Positions 46,033 to 54,476 of a stretch of DNA of 64,000 bases are shown one piece after another. The translations under genes and the position numbers were made by a program. A model generated the notes under the pieces. It was given only the letters and a program-made list of their open reading frames with translations. It was not told the origin of the DNA and made no database searches. Every line of letters begins with the position of its first letter. Position 1 is the stretch's first letter. Origin of the DNA: DATFQI01 sp963816955 (GTDB lineage: Bacteria; Actinomycetota; Thermoleophilia; Solirubrobacterales; Solirubrobacteraceae). The DNA is taken from positions 62,001 to 126,000 of the forward strand of contig CAWFME010000003.1 of NCBI GenBank assembly GCA_963816955.1, in the 5' to 3' direction.

Positions 46033-48183
46033 ATGCGCCAGCTCGTCCAGCATCTCCGGTCCGGCGAGGTGGGCGTCGTGGAGGCACCCGACCCGTCCCC
46101 GCGGCCCGGCCACGTGATCGTCAGGACCTCGTTCTCGGTGATCTCGCCCGGCACGGAGCAGTCGATCGCCAGGACCGCATCGCGCTCGCTGGTGGGCAAG
46201 GCGATGGAGCGGCCCGACCAGGCGCGGAAGGTGGTCGAGAAGGTGGTCAGCGACGGGGTGGGACCGGCGCTCGCGGCCGTGAACGCGCGCCTCGACGACC
46301 TGCTGACGCCCGGCTACTCGCTCGCCGGCGTGGTCGAGGACGCCGGCGGCGTCCCCGGGCTGGCCCCCGGCGACGCCGTCGCCTGCGTCGGGGCCAACGT
46401 CGCCTGCCACGCCGAGCGCGTGCTCGTCCCCGGCCCGCTGTGCACGAAGCTGCCGGCAGGGCTCGACGCACGCGCAGGTGCGTTCGCGGCCCTCGGCGCC
46501 ATCGCCAGCCACGGGCTGCGCACCGCGGCGGTGGAGCCGGGTCATGTCGTGGCCGTCGTCGGGATGGGGCTGATCGGGCAGATCGCGGGCCAGCTCGCGG
46601 CGTCGTGGGGCGCGAGGGTGCTGGCCGTCGACTCCGATCCCGAGCGCGTCGCCCTGGCGCTCGAGCTGATCCCGCAGGCGGCGGGCGCCGTCCCCGGGCG
46701 CGACGACGTGGGGGCAGCCGCCCGGGCGCTCTCGGCCGGCGCCGGCGCCGACGCGGTCGTGGTGGCCGCCGCCGCGAAGGGCAGCGGGCCGATCGAGCTC
46801 GCGGCCGAGGTGGCGCGCGACCGCGCCGTCGTCTCGGTCATCGGCGACGTCGGTCTCGAGGTCCCGCGGCGGCCGTTCTACGAGAAGGAGCTGCAGCTCC
46901 GGCTCTCGCGCTCGTACGGGCCGGGGCGCTACGACCCCGAGTACGAGCTGGAGGGTCGCGACTACCCGATCGGCTACGTCCGCTGGACCCAGCGGCGCCT
47001 GATCGCGCACTTCCTCGAGGAGGTGGCCGCCGGCCGCGTGCGGCTCGACCGGCTCGTCTCCCACGAGTTCGCGCTCGAGCGCGGCGAGGAGGCGTACGCC
47101 GCGCTCGAGGAGCCGGGCCGGATGGCGATCCTGCTGCGCCATGCGGACGGGCCGCTCCCGCCCGTCGAGAGCGTGCCGATCGCCGCGCCGCGCCGACAGG
47201 GGTCCGGGCGCGTGCGGATCGGGCTCGTCGGCCCGGGCCTGTTCGCGCGCTCGACGCTGCTGCCGCTGCTGGACAAGCTGGACGCCGACGTCGCCGCCGT
47301 CGCGGGCGGCTCGGGTCCCCGGGCGATCGGCGCGGCGCGCCGGGCCGGAGCGCGCGCGGCGACGACGACCTCCCGCCTGATCGACGACCCCGGCATCGAC
47401 GCCGTCGTGATCGCCACGCGCCACGACAGCCACGCGCCGCTCGCCGTAGGGGCCCTGGAGGCCGGAAAGGCGGTCTTCCTCGAGAAGCCCCTCGCCGTCG
47501 ACGAGGCCGGCCTGGAAGCGGTCACGGCCGCCCTGCTCGTGCCCGGCCGCCTGATGGTCGACTTCAACCGCAGCCTCTCGCCCGCCGCGGCGAAGGTGCG
47601 GGCGCACTTCGCCGGCCGCGTGGACCCGCTCGTCGTGCACTGCCGCGTCAACGCGGGCGCGCTGCCACCGGAGCACTGGTTGCGCGACCCGGCGGTCGGC
47701 GGCGGTCGCCTCGTGGGCGAGGGCTGCCACTTCGTCGACCTCTGCTCCGCGATCGTCGAGCGGCCGCTGGCCGCCGTGGCCGTGACGCCGCTCGGCAGCG
47801 GCCCCACCACGCTCGCGCACGACAGCTTCGTGCTGACCCTGACCTACGCCGACGGCTCGCTCGGGATCGTCACGTACGTGGCGACGGGCTCGCCCCGCAT
47901 GGCGAAGGAGCGCATCGAGGTCCTCGGGGCCGGCCGCTCGGCCGTGATCGACGACTTCCGCCGTGTCCAGCTGCACGGCGGCCGTGGCCGGGCGGCGCCG
48001 GCGGTCGCGCTCTCGAAGGACAAGGGACACCGCGCCGCGCTCGAGCGTTTCCTCGCCTTCGCGGGGACGGGCGGGGAGCCGCCGATCCCGTACGAGCGGC
48101 TGCTCGAGACGACGCGCGCCACGCTGATCGCCCGCGCGGCGCTCGCAGGCGAGCCGGGTCGAGCCCATGCGGTGAACGCCTGA
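46033..48183 (+). CDS. Bi-domain oxidoreductase: zinc-type alcohol dehydrogenase fused to Gfo/Idh/MocA
   Basis: A 716-residue protein. Residues 1 to about 370 form a medium-chain dehydrogenase/reductase with GYSLAGVVEDAGGVPGLAPG, AFAALGAIASHGLRTA and the nucleotide-binding VVAVVGMGLIGQIAGQLAAS. Residues about 390-700 form a Gfo/Idh/MocA oxidoreductase with RIGLVGPGLFARSTLLPLLD, FLEKPLAVDEAG (EKP motif) and HWLRDPAVGGGRLVGEGCHF. This fusion recurs in exopolysaccharide loci, commonly near heparinase II/III-like genes, as here. It probably oxidises or epimerises a nucleotide sugar. GT4 gene follows after 1 base. Confidence 0.9.
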   Translation: MRQLVQHLRSGEVGVVEAPDPSPRPGHVIVRTSFSVISPGTEQSIARTASRSLVGKAMERPDQARKVVEKVVSDGVGPALAAVNARLDDLLTPGYSLAGVVEDAGGVPGLAPGDAVACVGANVACHAERVLVPGPLCTKLPAGLDARAGAFAALGAIASHGLRTAAVEPGHVVAVVGMGLIGQIAGQLAASWGARVLAVDSDPERVALALELIPQAAGAVPGRDDVGAAARALSAGAGADAVVVAAAAKGSGPIELAAEVARDRAVVSVIGDVGLEVPRRPFYEKELQLRLSRSYGPGRYDPEYELEGRDYPIGYVRWTQRRLIAHFLEEVAAGRVRLDRLVSHEFALERGEEAYAALEEPGRMAILLRHADGPLPPVESVPIAAPRRQGSGRVRIGLVGPGLFARSTLLPLLDKLDADVAAVAGGSGPRAIGAARRAGARAATTTSRLIDDPGIDAVVIATRHDSHAPLAVGALEAGKAVFLEKPLAVDEAGLEAVTAALLVPGRLMVDFNRSLSPAAAKVRAHFAGRVDPLVVHCRVNAGALPPEHWLRDPAVGGGRLVGEGCHFVDLCSAIVERPLAAVAVTPLGSGPTTLAHDSFVLTLTYADGSLGIVTYVATGSPRMAKERIEVLGAGRSAVIDDFRRVQLHGGRGRAAPAVALSKDKGHRAALERFLAFAGTGGEPPIPYERLLETTRATLIARAALAGEPGRAHAVNA

Positions 48184-48184
48184 C

Positions 48185-49447
48185 GTGCGGATCCTGATCT
48201 TCTCGCAGTACTTCACCCCCGAGGTGGGAGCCACGTCGACGCGCGTGCACAGCTTCGCCGCGGGTCTTGCCGCGCGCGGTCACGACGTCGAGGTCGTCTG
48301 CGAGGTCCCGAATCACCCGCAGGGCGTCGTCCACCCGCAGTACCGCGGTCGACTCGTCGTCCGCCGGCGGCTCGACGGATTCCGCGGCTCGTGGCTCTGG
48401 GTCCGCACCCGGCCGGAGAAGAGCACGCGCGACCGGCTGCTCTTCTACGGCAGCTACCTCGCCGGCGCGACCGCCTGGGGCTCGGCGGCCCGCCGGCCCG
48501 ACGTGGTGCTGGCGTCCTCGCCGCCGCTCCCCGTCGCGCTCGCGGGTGCGCTCGTGGCGCGCCGGCACCGCGTGCCGTTCGTGATGGACGTGCGCGACCT
48601 GTGGCCCGAGGCGGCGGTCGCCGTCGGCGAGCTGAACGACCCCCGCGCGCTGCGCGTTGCCGAGAGGCTCGAGCGCTTCCTCTATCGAGAGGCTGACGCG
48701 ATCTCGACCGTGACGGAGCCATTCGTCACGCACATCGAGCGGCTGGGGGGCGACGGCAAGGTGAAGCTGCTTCCGAACGGCACGACGCAGTTCTGGCTCG
48801 ATGCGGCCGCGATCGAGCCCGACCGGGCCGGCGCGGGCCTCCCGGACGGCGAGTTCGTATGGACGTACGCCGGCAATGTCGGCCTCGCCCAGGGCCTCGA
48901 CACCGCGGTGGCGGCGGCGGCGCTGCTCGGTCCCGGCTTCAGGCTGGTCGTCCTTGGCGAAGGAGCCGAGCGCCCTTCGTTGCGGGCCTTGGCCGCCACG
49001 GTCGCGCCGGGGCTCGTGGAGTTTCGGGACCAGTTGCCGCCGCGGCAGGCCGTCGTCGTGTTACGGGCTTCTGATGCGCTGCTCGTGTCGCTCGCGGCCG
49101 ATCCCGTGCTCGAGTCGTTCGTGCCGTCCAAGCTGTTCGACTTCTGCGCGACCGGCCGGCCGGTGGTCCTCGCCGCCAATGGTGAGCCCCACCGGCTCGT
49201 ACGAGCGGAGCGGGCAGCGGTGTCGGTGACAGCGGGGGATCCGGCGGAGCTCGCCAAGGCGGTCCGGGACCTGCGTGATGCGGAACCCGCTGTCCGGCAG
49301 GAGCTCGGCGCTGCGGGTCACCGCTTCGCCGCCGGCAGGCGCCGCGAATCCGAGGTGGAGCGGATGGAGGCGTTGGTCGCGAACGCCATCACGCGGCGTA
49401 CCGCCGTGCCAGGCGCGCTTGGAGCACCATCGAGACCGAGTAGCTGA
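48185..49447 (+). CDS. Family 4 glycosyltransferase (WbuB-like)
   Basis: A 420-residue GT-B enzyme with RILIFSQYFTPEVGATSTRV, VVCEVPNHPQGVVHPQYRG, MDVRDLWPEAAVAVGEL and LPNGTTQFW, as in WbuB-type fucosaminyl transferases, then FVWTYAGNVGLAQGLDTAVA and FVPSKLFDFCATGRPVVLA. The start GTG 48185 is 1 base after the preceding stop. The last 59 bases overlap the convergent flippase gene, so the C-terminal tail may be non-essential. Confidence 0.92.
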   Translation: MRILIFSQYFTPEVGATSTRVHSFAAGLAARGHDVEVVCEVPNHPQGVVHPQYRGRLVVRRRLDGFRGSWLWVRTRPEKSTRDRLLFYGSYLAGATAWGSAARRPDVVLASSPPLPVALAGALVARRHRVPFVMDVRDLWPEAAVAVGELNDPRALRVAERLERFLYREADAISTVTEPFVTHIERLGGDGKVKLLPNGTTQFWLDAAAIEPDRAGAGLPDGEFVWTYAGNVGLAQGLDTAVAAAALLGPGFRLVVLGEGAERPSLRALAATVAPGLVEFRDQLPPRQAVVVLRASDALLVSLAADPVLESFVPSKLFDFCATGRPVVLAANGEPHRLVRAERAAVSVTAGDPAELAKAVRDLRDAEPAVRQELGAAGHRFAAGRRRESEVERMEALVANAITRRTAVPGALGAPSRPSS

Positions 49448-50654
49448 CGGCGGACGCGAGCACAGCTCCCCAGACTCCGAGCGGTCCGCTGCAGAGCGCG
49501 AGGATGAGTGCGAGCTGCAGGCCGACGGCGAGCACCTCGATGCGGGCGACGCGCGCAACTTCCCCGGCGGCCATCGACCAGCTCTGCAGCATTCGGGAGA
49601 CGGCGAACGGAACGGTTGCGAGGGCCAGGGCCGACGCGATCGGCCCCGCGTCGCGGAAGCCGTCGCCGAACAGCAGCGGCACCACGAACGGGGCAGTGAG
49701 CGCGATGACGCCTTGCACGGCAAGGATCAGAGCCAGCGCTCGCACGGCCGTACGCCGCGCGTCGGCGCGTTCGAGCGGCCTGGTCTCGGAGATTCGACGG
49801 AGTCGCCCGAACGTGAGCCGCGCATGTGCCTGATAGAGCAGGTTCGGCGTCAAGGTGGCAAGCGTCGCAGCGACGGCGTAGAGGCCGAGCTTCGAGGTGG
49901 AGACGAAGAACACGAGCAAGACCTGATCGAGCCTCATGTTGGCCTGTGTCGACAGCTTCGCCGTCTGCGCCCGAACGCCGTAGCGGAACAACGCCCGCCG
50001 CTCACGTCGCGTGCTCCCGGGACCGGACCCGTTCACCTGTGGCGTCTGTGCCACGAGGCGGCGCGCCGCGACAGACGCCGGAATCAGCGGCGCCGACCAG
50101 GAGAGGCAGACCATGACCACGACGAGCTGGAGCGAATCCTCATCGGCCAGGAAGAGCGCCGCCGTCCCGAGGGCGTACACGGCGGGGCCCAAGAGCCGTG
50201 CGCGATGCCAGGCCGGATAGTTCCCGAGGCCGACGAGAAGCCCGGTGAGGCAGTTCTGCATCACGAGCGCGGCCCCTCCGAGCCCGACGGCGATCGCGAT
50301 CGATGCCCTCGCGTCGAGCGGTACCGGGAGCGCGATCACGACTAGAGCCGCGACCAGGCCGGCGCCGACGGCGACGCATGCACTCCAGGTGGCGAGGGCG
50401 CGCGCGGGGAACCCCGGCCTCCTCAAGAACGCGGGTCCGTGGTAGGTCAGGGCGTCATCGACGCCGAGCGTGGCGATGCCGAGCGCGAACCCGGACCAGC
50501 TCACGACGGCGGCCAGCTCGCCGCGGCTCGACGGACCGAGCAGCCTCGCCACGAGAACGCCGGTGAGCGCGCCCAGGCATCCGACCGCGATGCTGGTCAG
50601 GAGCGTTTGCGCTCCGGGCGTGAGCCTGCGCCGAGCTTCGTGCCACCACGGCAC
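49389..50654 (-). CDS. Polysaccharide flippase (Wzx/MATE-like)
   Basis: A 421-residue protein with about 12 membrane helices, starting LLTSIAVGCLGALTGVLVAR and LLGPSSRGELAAVVSWSGFA, typical of PST-family lipid-linked oligosaccharide exporters. The central loop carries STRRERRALFRYGVRAQTAK. It would move the lipid-linked repeat to the outer face for polymerisation. It is the only clear flippase in the window. It appears to start at GTG 50654; a later start is possible. Base composition drops from this gene to about 56 kb. Confidence 0.85.
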   Translation of the reverse strand: MPWWHEARRRLTPGAQTLLTSIAVGCLGALTGVLVARLLGPSSRGELAAVVSWSGFALGIATLGVDDALTYHGPAFLRRPGFPARALATWSACVAVGAGLVAALVVIALPVPLDARASIAIAVGLGGAALVMQNCLTGLLVGLGNYPAWHRARLLGPAVYALGTAALFLADEDSLQLVVVMVCLSWSAPLIPASVAARRLVAQTPQVNGSGPGSTRRERRALFRYGVRAQTAKLSTQANMRLDQVLLVFFVSTSKLGLYAVAATLATLTPNLLYQAHARLTFGRLRRISETRPLERADARRTAVRALALILAVQGVIALTAPFVVPLLFGDGFRDAGPIASALALATVPFAVSRMLQSWSMAAGEVARVARIEVLAVGLQLALILALCSGPLGVWGAVLASAVSYSVSMVLQARLARRYAA

Positions 50655-50723
50655 TACGCTCTAGGCGCCGCGCTCGTTGGATGGTCTCGACGGCTCACCC
50701 CTTCGGGCATGCTACCGGGGCAC

Positions 50724-50751
50724 TTGACCACATGCCGACAGAGCGGATTTT
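50724..50751 (+). promoter_or_regulatory. Possible conventional promoter before the GT4/polymerase cluster
   Basis: TTGACC (50724-50729) and GATTTT (50746-50751) are 16 bases apart and could serve as -35 and -10 elements. The transcript would have a leader before GTG 50787. The 132-base divergent gap 50655-50786 holds nothing else that I recognise. Confidence 0.3.
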
Positions 50752-50786
50752 CAGGACCATCCTCATCGCGGGGAAGGCGTTGCACT

Positions 50787-51995
50787 GTGAAGATCGTTCA
50801 TGTCGCTGACTACTTCATGCCGGAGCTCGGCTATCAGGACACCTTCCTGGCACTCGCCGAGCTGCGCCAAGGTCATGACGTGACCGTGATCACGTCCGAC
50901 CGCTACCGCCCGTTCGAGAACTACAGCGAAACCGTGGGCCCTCTCCTCGGGCCACGGATGGTCGGTCCACGGCGCCGGCTCGAAGAGGGAATCGACGTGA
51001 TTCGACTGCCCGTGTCGGTAGAGGTGCACTTCCGGTGCTGGCTGCGCGGACTCGCCCAAGCGGTCGTCTCGCTGTCGCCCGACGTCGTGATCGTGCACGG
51101 CGTGGCGACCGGGCAGGCGAGCCGCCTGGCCCGGATACGAGCGCGTCAGCGGGCGCGGAGCGGCAAGGACTTCAAGTTGATAGTCGACGACCACATGACT
51201 CCCGGGAGGTCGACACTGGCGCACAGCGTGGCCTACCGCTTGTTCCGTCGCCTCGGAGTACCGTCGCTTCTGCGAGAAGCGGACGGCCTCGTGGCTGTTA
51301 CGGAATCGACCAAGCAGTTCATGATCGACAACTACGGAGTCACTCCTACCGACGTTGCCGTCATCCCGCTCGGAGCCGACACGTCACTGTTCTCTCACCT
51401 GGCAGATCGGCGCGAAGTGCTCAGGCGAGAGTTGGGATATCGAGATCACGATGTCGTGTTCCTCTACGCAGGGAAGATGATCTCCTCGAAGGGCATAGAC
51501 ATCCTCGTGGAGGGCGCCCTGGAGGCCATGGAGCGCGACAGCTCGGTGAAGGTGCTGCTCGTCGGCGACGGCCCGCAGGACTTCACGCGGATGCTGGCTG
51601 ATCGCATCGAAGCGGCCGGCCGCACTGCCGGCTTCACGTGGCACCGGCCAGTACCGAACAGCCAGCTTCCAGATCTCTTCTCGGCGGCTGACGTCGGGGT
51701 ATGGCCCGCCCGCTCGTCCCTCGCGATGATCGAGGCTCAGTCCTGTGGCCTGCCGATCGTCGTATCGAGCTTCCCGGCGGCCGCAGAGCGGGTGCAGGCG
51801 GGCAATGGCCTGATCTTCGAAGAGGACGACGCTTCGGGCCTCGCGAACGCGATGCTCGAGCTGTTGGACGCGTCCAGGCGGCGGGAGATGGGCCGGCGGG
51901 GCAGAAGCCTGGTCGAGCGCGACCGCGACTACACGGTGCTCTCCGATCGCTTCCTCGCTCTCGCCTCGGTCGGTCCGGCGGGTGTCGACGCGTGA
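50787..51995 (+). CDS. Family 4 glycosyltransferase
   Basis: A 402-residue GT-B enzyme with KIVHVADYFMPELGYQDTFL at the N-terminus, VTESTKQFMIDNYGVTPTDV, VFLYAGKMISSKGIDILVEG, VLLVGDGPQDFTRML and WPARSSLAMIEAQSCGLPIV, the last carrying the E-x7 donor-site motif in modified form. Sugar and linkage unknown. It has noticeably lower G+C than the genes left of 49 kb. Start GTG 50787; the stop overlaps the next gene by 4 bases. Confidence 0.9.
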   Translation: MKIVHVADYFMPELGYQDTFLALAELRQGHDVTVITSDRYRPFENYSETVGPLLGPRMVGPRRRLEEGIDVIRLPVSVEVHFRCWLRGLAQAVVSLSPDVVIVHGVATGQASRLARIRARQRARSGKDFKLIVDDHMTPGRSTLAHSVAYRLFRRLGVPSLLREADGLVAVTESTKQFMIDNYGVTPTDVAVIPLGADTSLFSHLADRREVLRRELGYRDHDVVFLYAGKMISSKGIDILVEGALEAMERDSSVKVLLVGDGPQDFTRMLADRIEAAGRTAGFTWHRPVPNSQLPDLFSAADVGVWPARSSLAMIEAQSCGLPIVVSSFPAAAERVQAGNGLIFEEDDASGLANAMLELLDASRRREMGRRGRSLVERDRDYTVLSDRFLALASVGPAGVDA

Positions 51996-53332
51996 GCGCG
52001 ACCCTCGCCCCAGCACCCGCTCGCCGAGGCCGCCGCCCCGCACAGGCGGTTCGTGGATCGGGCGTCGGCATGCGCCTTCTGGCCGTGGGCGCCTTCGTCG
52101 CGACGCTTCACATCATCTACGTGCGGTGGATATCGCCGCTCTTCAACTATCGGGGGTTCGGCGATCACGCGGCCGGGTTCGGTGATTGGCTTCTGCTGGC
52201 TTGCGTTCTGGGCTTCTTCACGATCACCCTGCCGGCCGACCTGAAGCGGCCGACGAGGTTCGTCTCCTGGTGGCTCTTCCTGACGCTCGTGGTGCCGGTG
52301 ACGTTGATCCCGCTCTATCAGCCGGGCGACGTCTCGCTGGAGATGTGGGGCTTCGCGGTCATGGCAGGCGCGGCGACGACCTTGTTCGGGCGCCTCGACC
52401 GGTTGCCGCGGCTGCGAAGTCCCAGCATCCGCCTGAGCGAGAAGGCGTTCATCGGGTTGTTGTTGGCGTTCACCGCGCTCGTCATGGTGTGGGCCCTGGC
52501 GACGCTTCCCGTCACCATCAAGCTCGTGTGGCTCACGGACATCCGGGACCAGCGATCCGCGTTCTCCGAGGCGGTGGGTGCGACCTCTCGCCCCTTCGGC
52601 TATCTCATCCGCTGGCAGTCCGCGGCGGTCTTCCCGGCCTTGCTGGCGATCGGGCTCGATCGCTCACGGCCCCATCTGGTGGTATTCGCGGCGGCGGGGC
52701 TCGTCCTCTTCTACGCGATGACGGGCTACAAGCAGGTGCTGCTCTCGCTCGTCTTCGTTCCTGCGACGTACTACGTATTGCGCCGTCCGAAGCTGCGCGT
52801 CAGGCCTGCGACCTGGCTCGCCGGCGGCCTCGTCGTCTCCTCCTGGTTCGCCGTGGTGCTCGACCAGATAACCAACTCGATCGACTTCACATCCATATTC
52901 GTACGACGCGCGGTCATCCTGTCCGGCATCTACACGTCGCAATATGTCTCTTACTTCAGCCAGAACGGAAGTGACCTCTTCAGTCACTCCATCCTCGCGG
53001 GCATCACACATTCGCCTTATGACGTCGGCCCGCCGCTGACGATCGCCAGAGCGTTCTATGGCGTCGACTTCTCGGCGAATGCCAACTTCATGGCGGACGC
53101 CTTCGCGAACCTGGGCTACCCAGGCGTGTTGATCATGATCTGTGTCGTCGGAGCGGTGCTGTATCTCGTCAACTCGTTCACTGATGATGCGAACGTGCCG
53201 GCAGTCGGAGCCATGCTGGTGGTGCCCACGACGAGCCTCGCGAACAGCGCCGCGTCCTCGACCATCACGACCCACGGCCTCGGGCTCGCCGTCCTGCTGA
53301 TCATGCTGTATCCACTGCGCCCGAAGAAATAG
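51992..53332 (+). CDS. Oligosaccharide repeat-unit polymerase candidate (Wzy-like)
   Basis: A 446-residue protein with about 10-12 membrane helices. The large extracytoplasmic part contains SQYVSYFSQNGSDLFSHSIL and GVDFSANANFMADAFANLGY, the latter (ANANF-ADAFANLG-PG) typical of Wzy-type O-antigen polymerases. A short basic N-terminus precedes the first helix. Its position between two glycosyltransferases fits polymerisation of their product. GTG 51992 overlaps the upstream stop; one of the least G+C-rich genes of the window. Confidence 0.72.
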   Translation: MSATLAPAPARRGRRPAQAVRGSGVGMRLLAVGAFVATLHIIYVRWISPLFNYRGFGDHAAGFGDWLLLACVLGFFTITLPADLKRPTRFVSWWLFLTLVVPVTLIPLYQPGDVSLEMWGFAVMAGAATTLFGRLDRLPRLRSPSIRLSEKAFIGLLLAFTALVMVWALATLPVTIKLVWLTDIRDQRSAFSEAVGATSRPFGYLIRWQSAAVFPALLAIGLDRSRPHLVVFAAAGLVLFYAMTGYKQVLLSLVFVPATYYVLRRPKLRVRPATWLAGGLVVSSWFAVVLDQITNSIDFTSIFVRRAVILSGIYTSQYVSYFSQNGSDLFSHSILAGITHSPYDVGPPLTIARAFYGVDFSANANFMADAFANLGYPGVLIMICVVGAVLYLVNSFTDDANVPAVGAMLVVPTTSLANSAASSTITTHGLGLAVLLIMLYPLRPKK

Positions 53333-53338
53333 GGGCAG

Positions 53339-54439
53339 GTGCGGGTCCTCGTCGACGCCTTGAGCGCCCGCGTGGGAGGTGGGCTGTCGTTCCTGAAAGG
53401 GCAGTTGGGTGCCCTCGAGGCCCGAGACGTCGAGTTGCAGGTGCTGACCGCTCCTTGGAACCATGACGACCTCCGGGCGAGCCTGGTGAGCCCGTGCCGG
53501 CGAGTAGCCGTTCCAGACCTCGCCCGTCGCTTCGCGTACGAGCAGTTCGTGATGCCACTCGCTGTCAAGTCGGACGTTCTGTACTGCCCCGGGAACTTCA
53601 TCCCGGTCCTCGGATCGTCGGTGCCGCGGGTCTTGTGCGTCCAGAACCCCAACTACTTCGGGCGTGGGCGCACGCTCGCCGCCAACACCACACTCGGTCG
53701 TCGCGTCCAGATCACACTCAGCCGAGCCTCCGTCCGCCGGGCCGAGGCGACGGTGGTCATATCCCGGTCGCTGCACCGCGAGATGGCTGCCGACGGCCTG
53801 GCCGGCGACCGTGTGGTCGTCGTCCGAAGCGGGGCCTCGGAGTGGGAGGTGGCGGCGGAGGAGCCGGACGGCGCGCCCGGGCAACCGTTCTTCCTCTCGC
53901 TGGCGAACGACTATCCCCACAAGCGACTCGGCGACCTGGTCGCGGGCTGGGCGCTCGCCAGGACCCGGGCCGGCGACGGGTTTCCCGCATTGGCCATGGT
54001 CGGAGCCATTCCCGCCCCGCGGCGAGAGCAGCTGCGTGCCCTTGCGGGCCGTCAGGCGTCTGGACGAAGCCTCTTCTTCGCCGGGAGCGTGCGCTCGCGA
54101 AGCCACATCCGTTGGCTGCTCGAGCACTGCGTGTCCATGGTCGCCACCTCCGAGCTCGAGGCGCTTCCGCTGGTGCCGGTCGAGGCAGGAACACTCGGAA
54201 CGCCTGCCCTCTTGAGCGATATCCCACCACATCGAGAGGTGGCCGATGGCTATGCGACCTTCTTCGATGTGGGCGATCTCGATGCGCTTGCCGACCGCTT
54301 GATCGACAGCGCCGATGATCGAGCGAGACGTCCGCCGCTGAACTGGCCGATCAGCTGGGATGAGCACGCCGGCCGGCTCCTGCATGTCCTCGAGCGGGCC
54401 GCGGCCCAGCGCGGCCGTGAGCCCACATCCCTTAGCTAA
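53339..54439 (+). CDS. Glycosyltransferase (GT-B, GT1/GT4 type)
   Basis: A 366-residue enzyme with RVLVDALSARVGGGLSFLKG at the N-terminus, LYCPGNFIPVLG, FFLSLANDYPHKRLGDLVAG and LEALPLVPVEAGTLGTPALL. The usual EGFGLP-type E-x7-E motif appears as ELEALPLVPVEAG, keeping two glutamates. GTG 53339 starts 6 bases after the polymerase stop. Confidence 0.85.
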   Translation: MRVLVDALSARVGGGLSFLKGQLGALEARDVELQVLTAPWNHDDLRASLVSPCRRVAVPDLARRFAYEQFVMPLAVKSDVLYCPGNFIPVLGSSVPRVLCVQNPNYFGRGRTLAANTTLGRRVQITLSRASVRRAEATVVISRSLHREMAADGLAGDRVVVVRSGASEWEVAAEEPDGAPGQPFFLSLANDYPHKRLGDLVAGWALARTRAGDGFPALAMVGAIPAPRREQLRALAGRQASGRSLFFAGSVRSRSHIRWLLEHCVSMVATSELEALPLVPVEAGTLGTPALLSDIPPHREVADGYATFFDVGDLDALADRLIDSADDRARRPPLNWPISWDEHAGRLLHVLERAAAQRGREPTSLS

Positions 54440-54450
54440 GCTCCTCGCCT

Positions 54451-54464
54451 CCGGGAGCTCCCGG
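54451..54464. other. 14-base perfect palindrome before the BY-kinase gene
   Basis: CCGGGAGCTCCCGG lies between the glycosyltransferase stop and ATG 54477. With no loop it is more likely a protein-binding site than a terminator. Confidence 0.35.
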
Positions 54465-54476
54465 CCGTGAGCCTGA

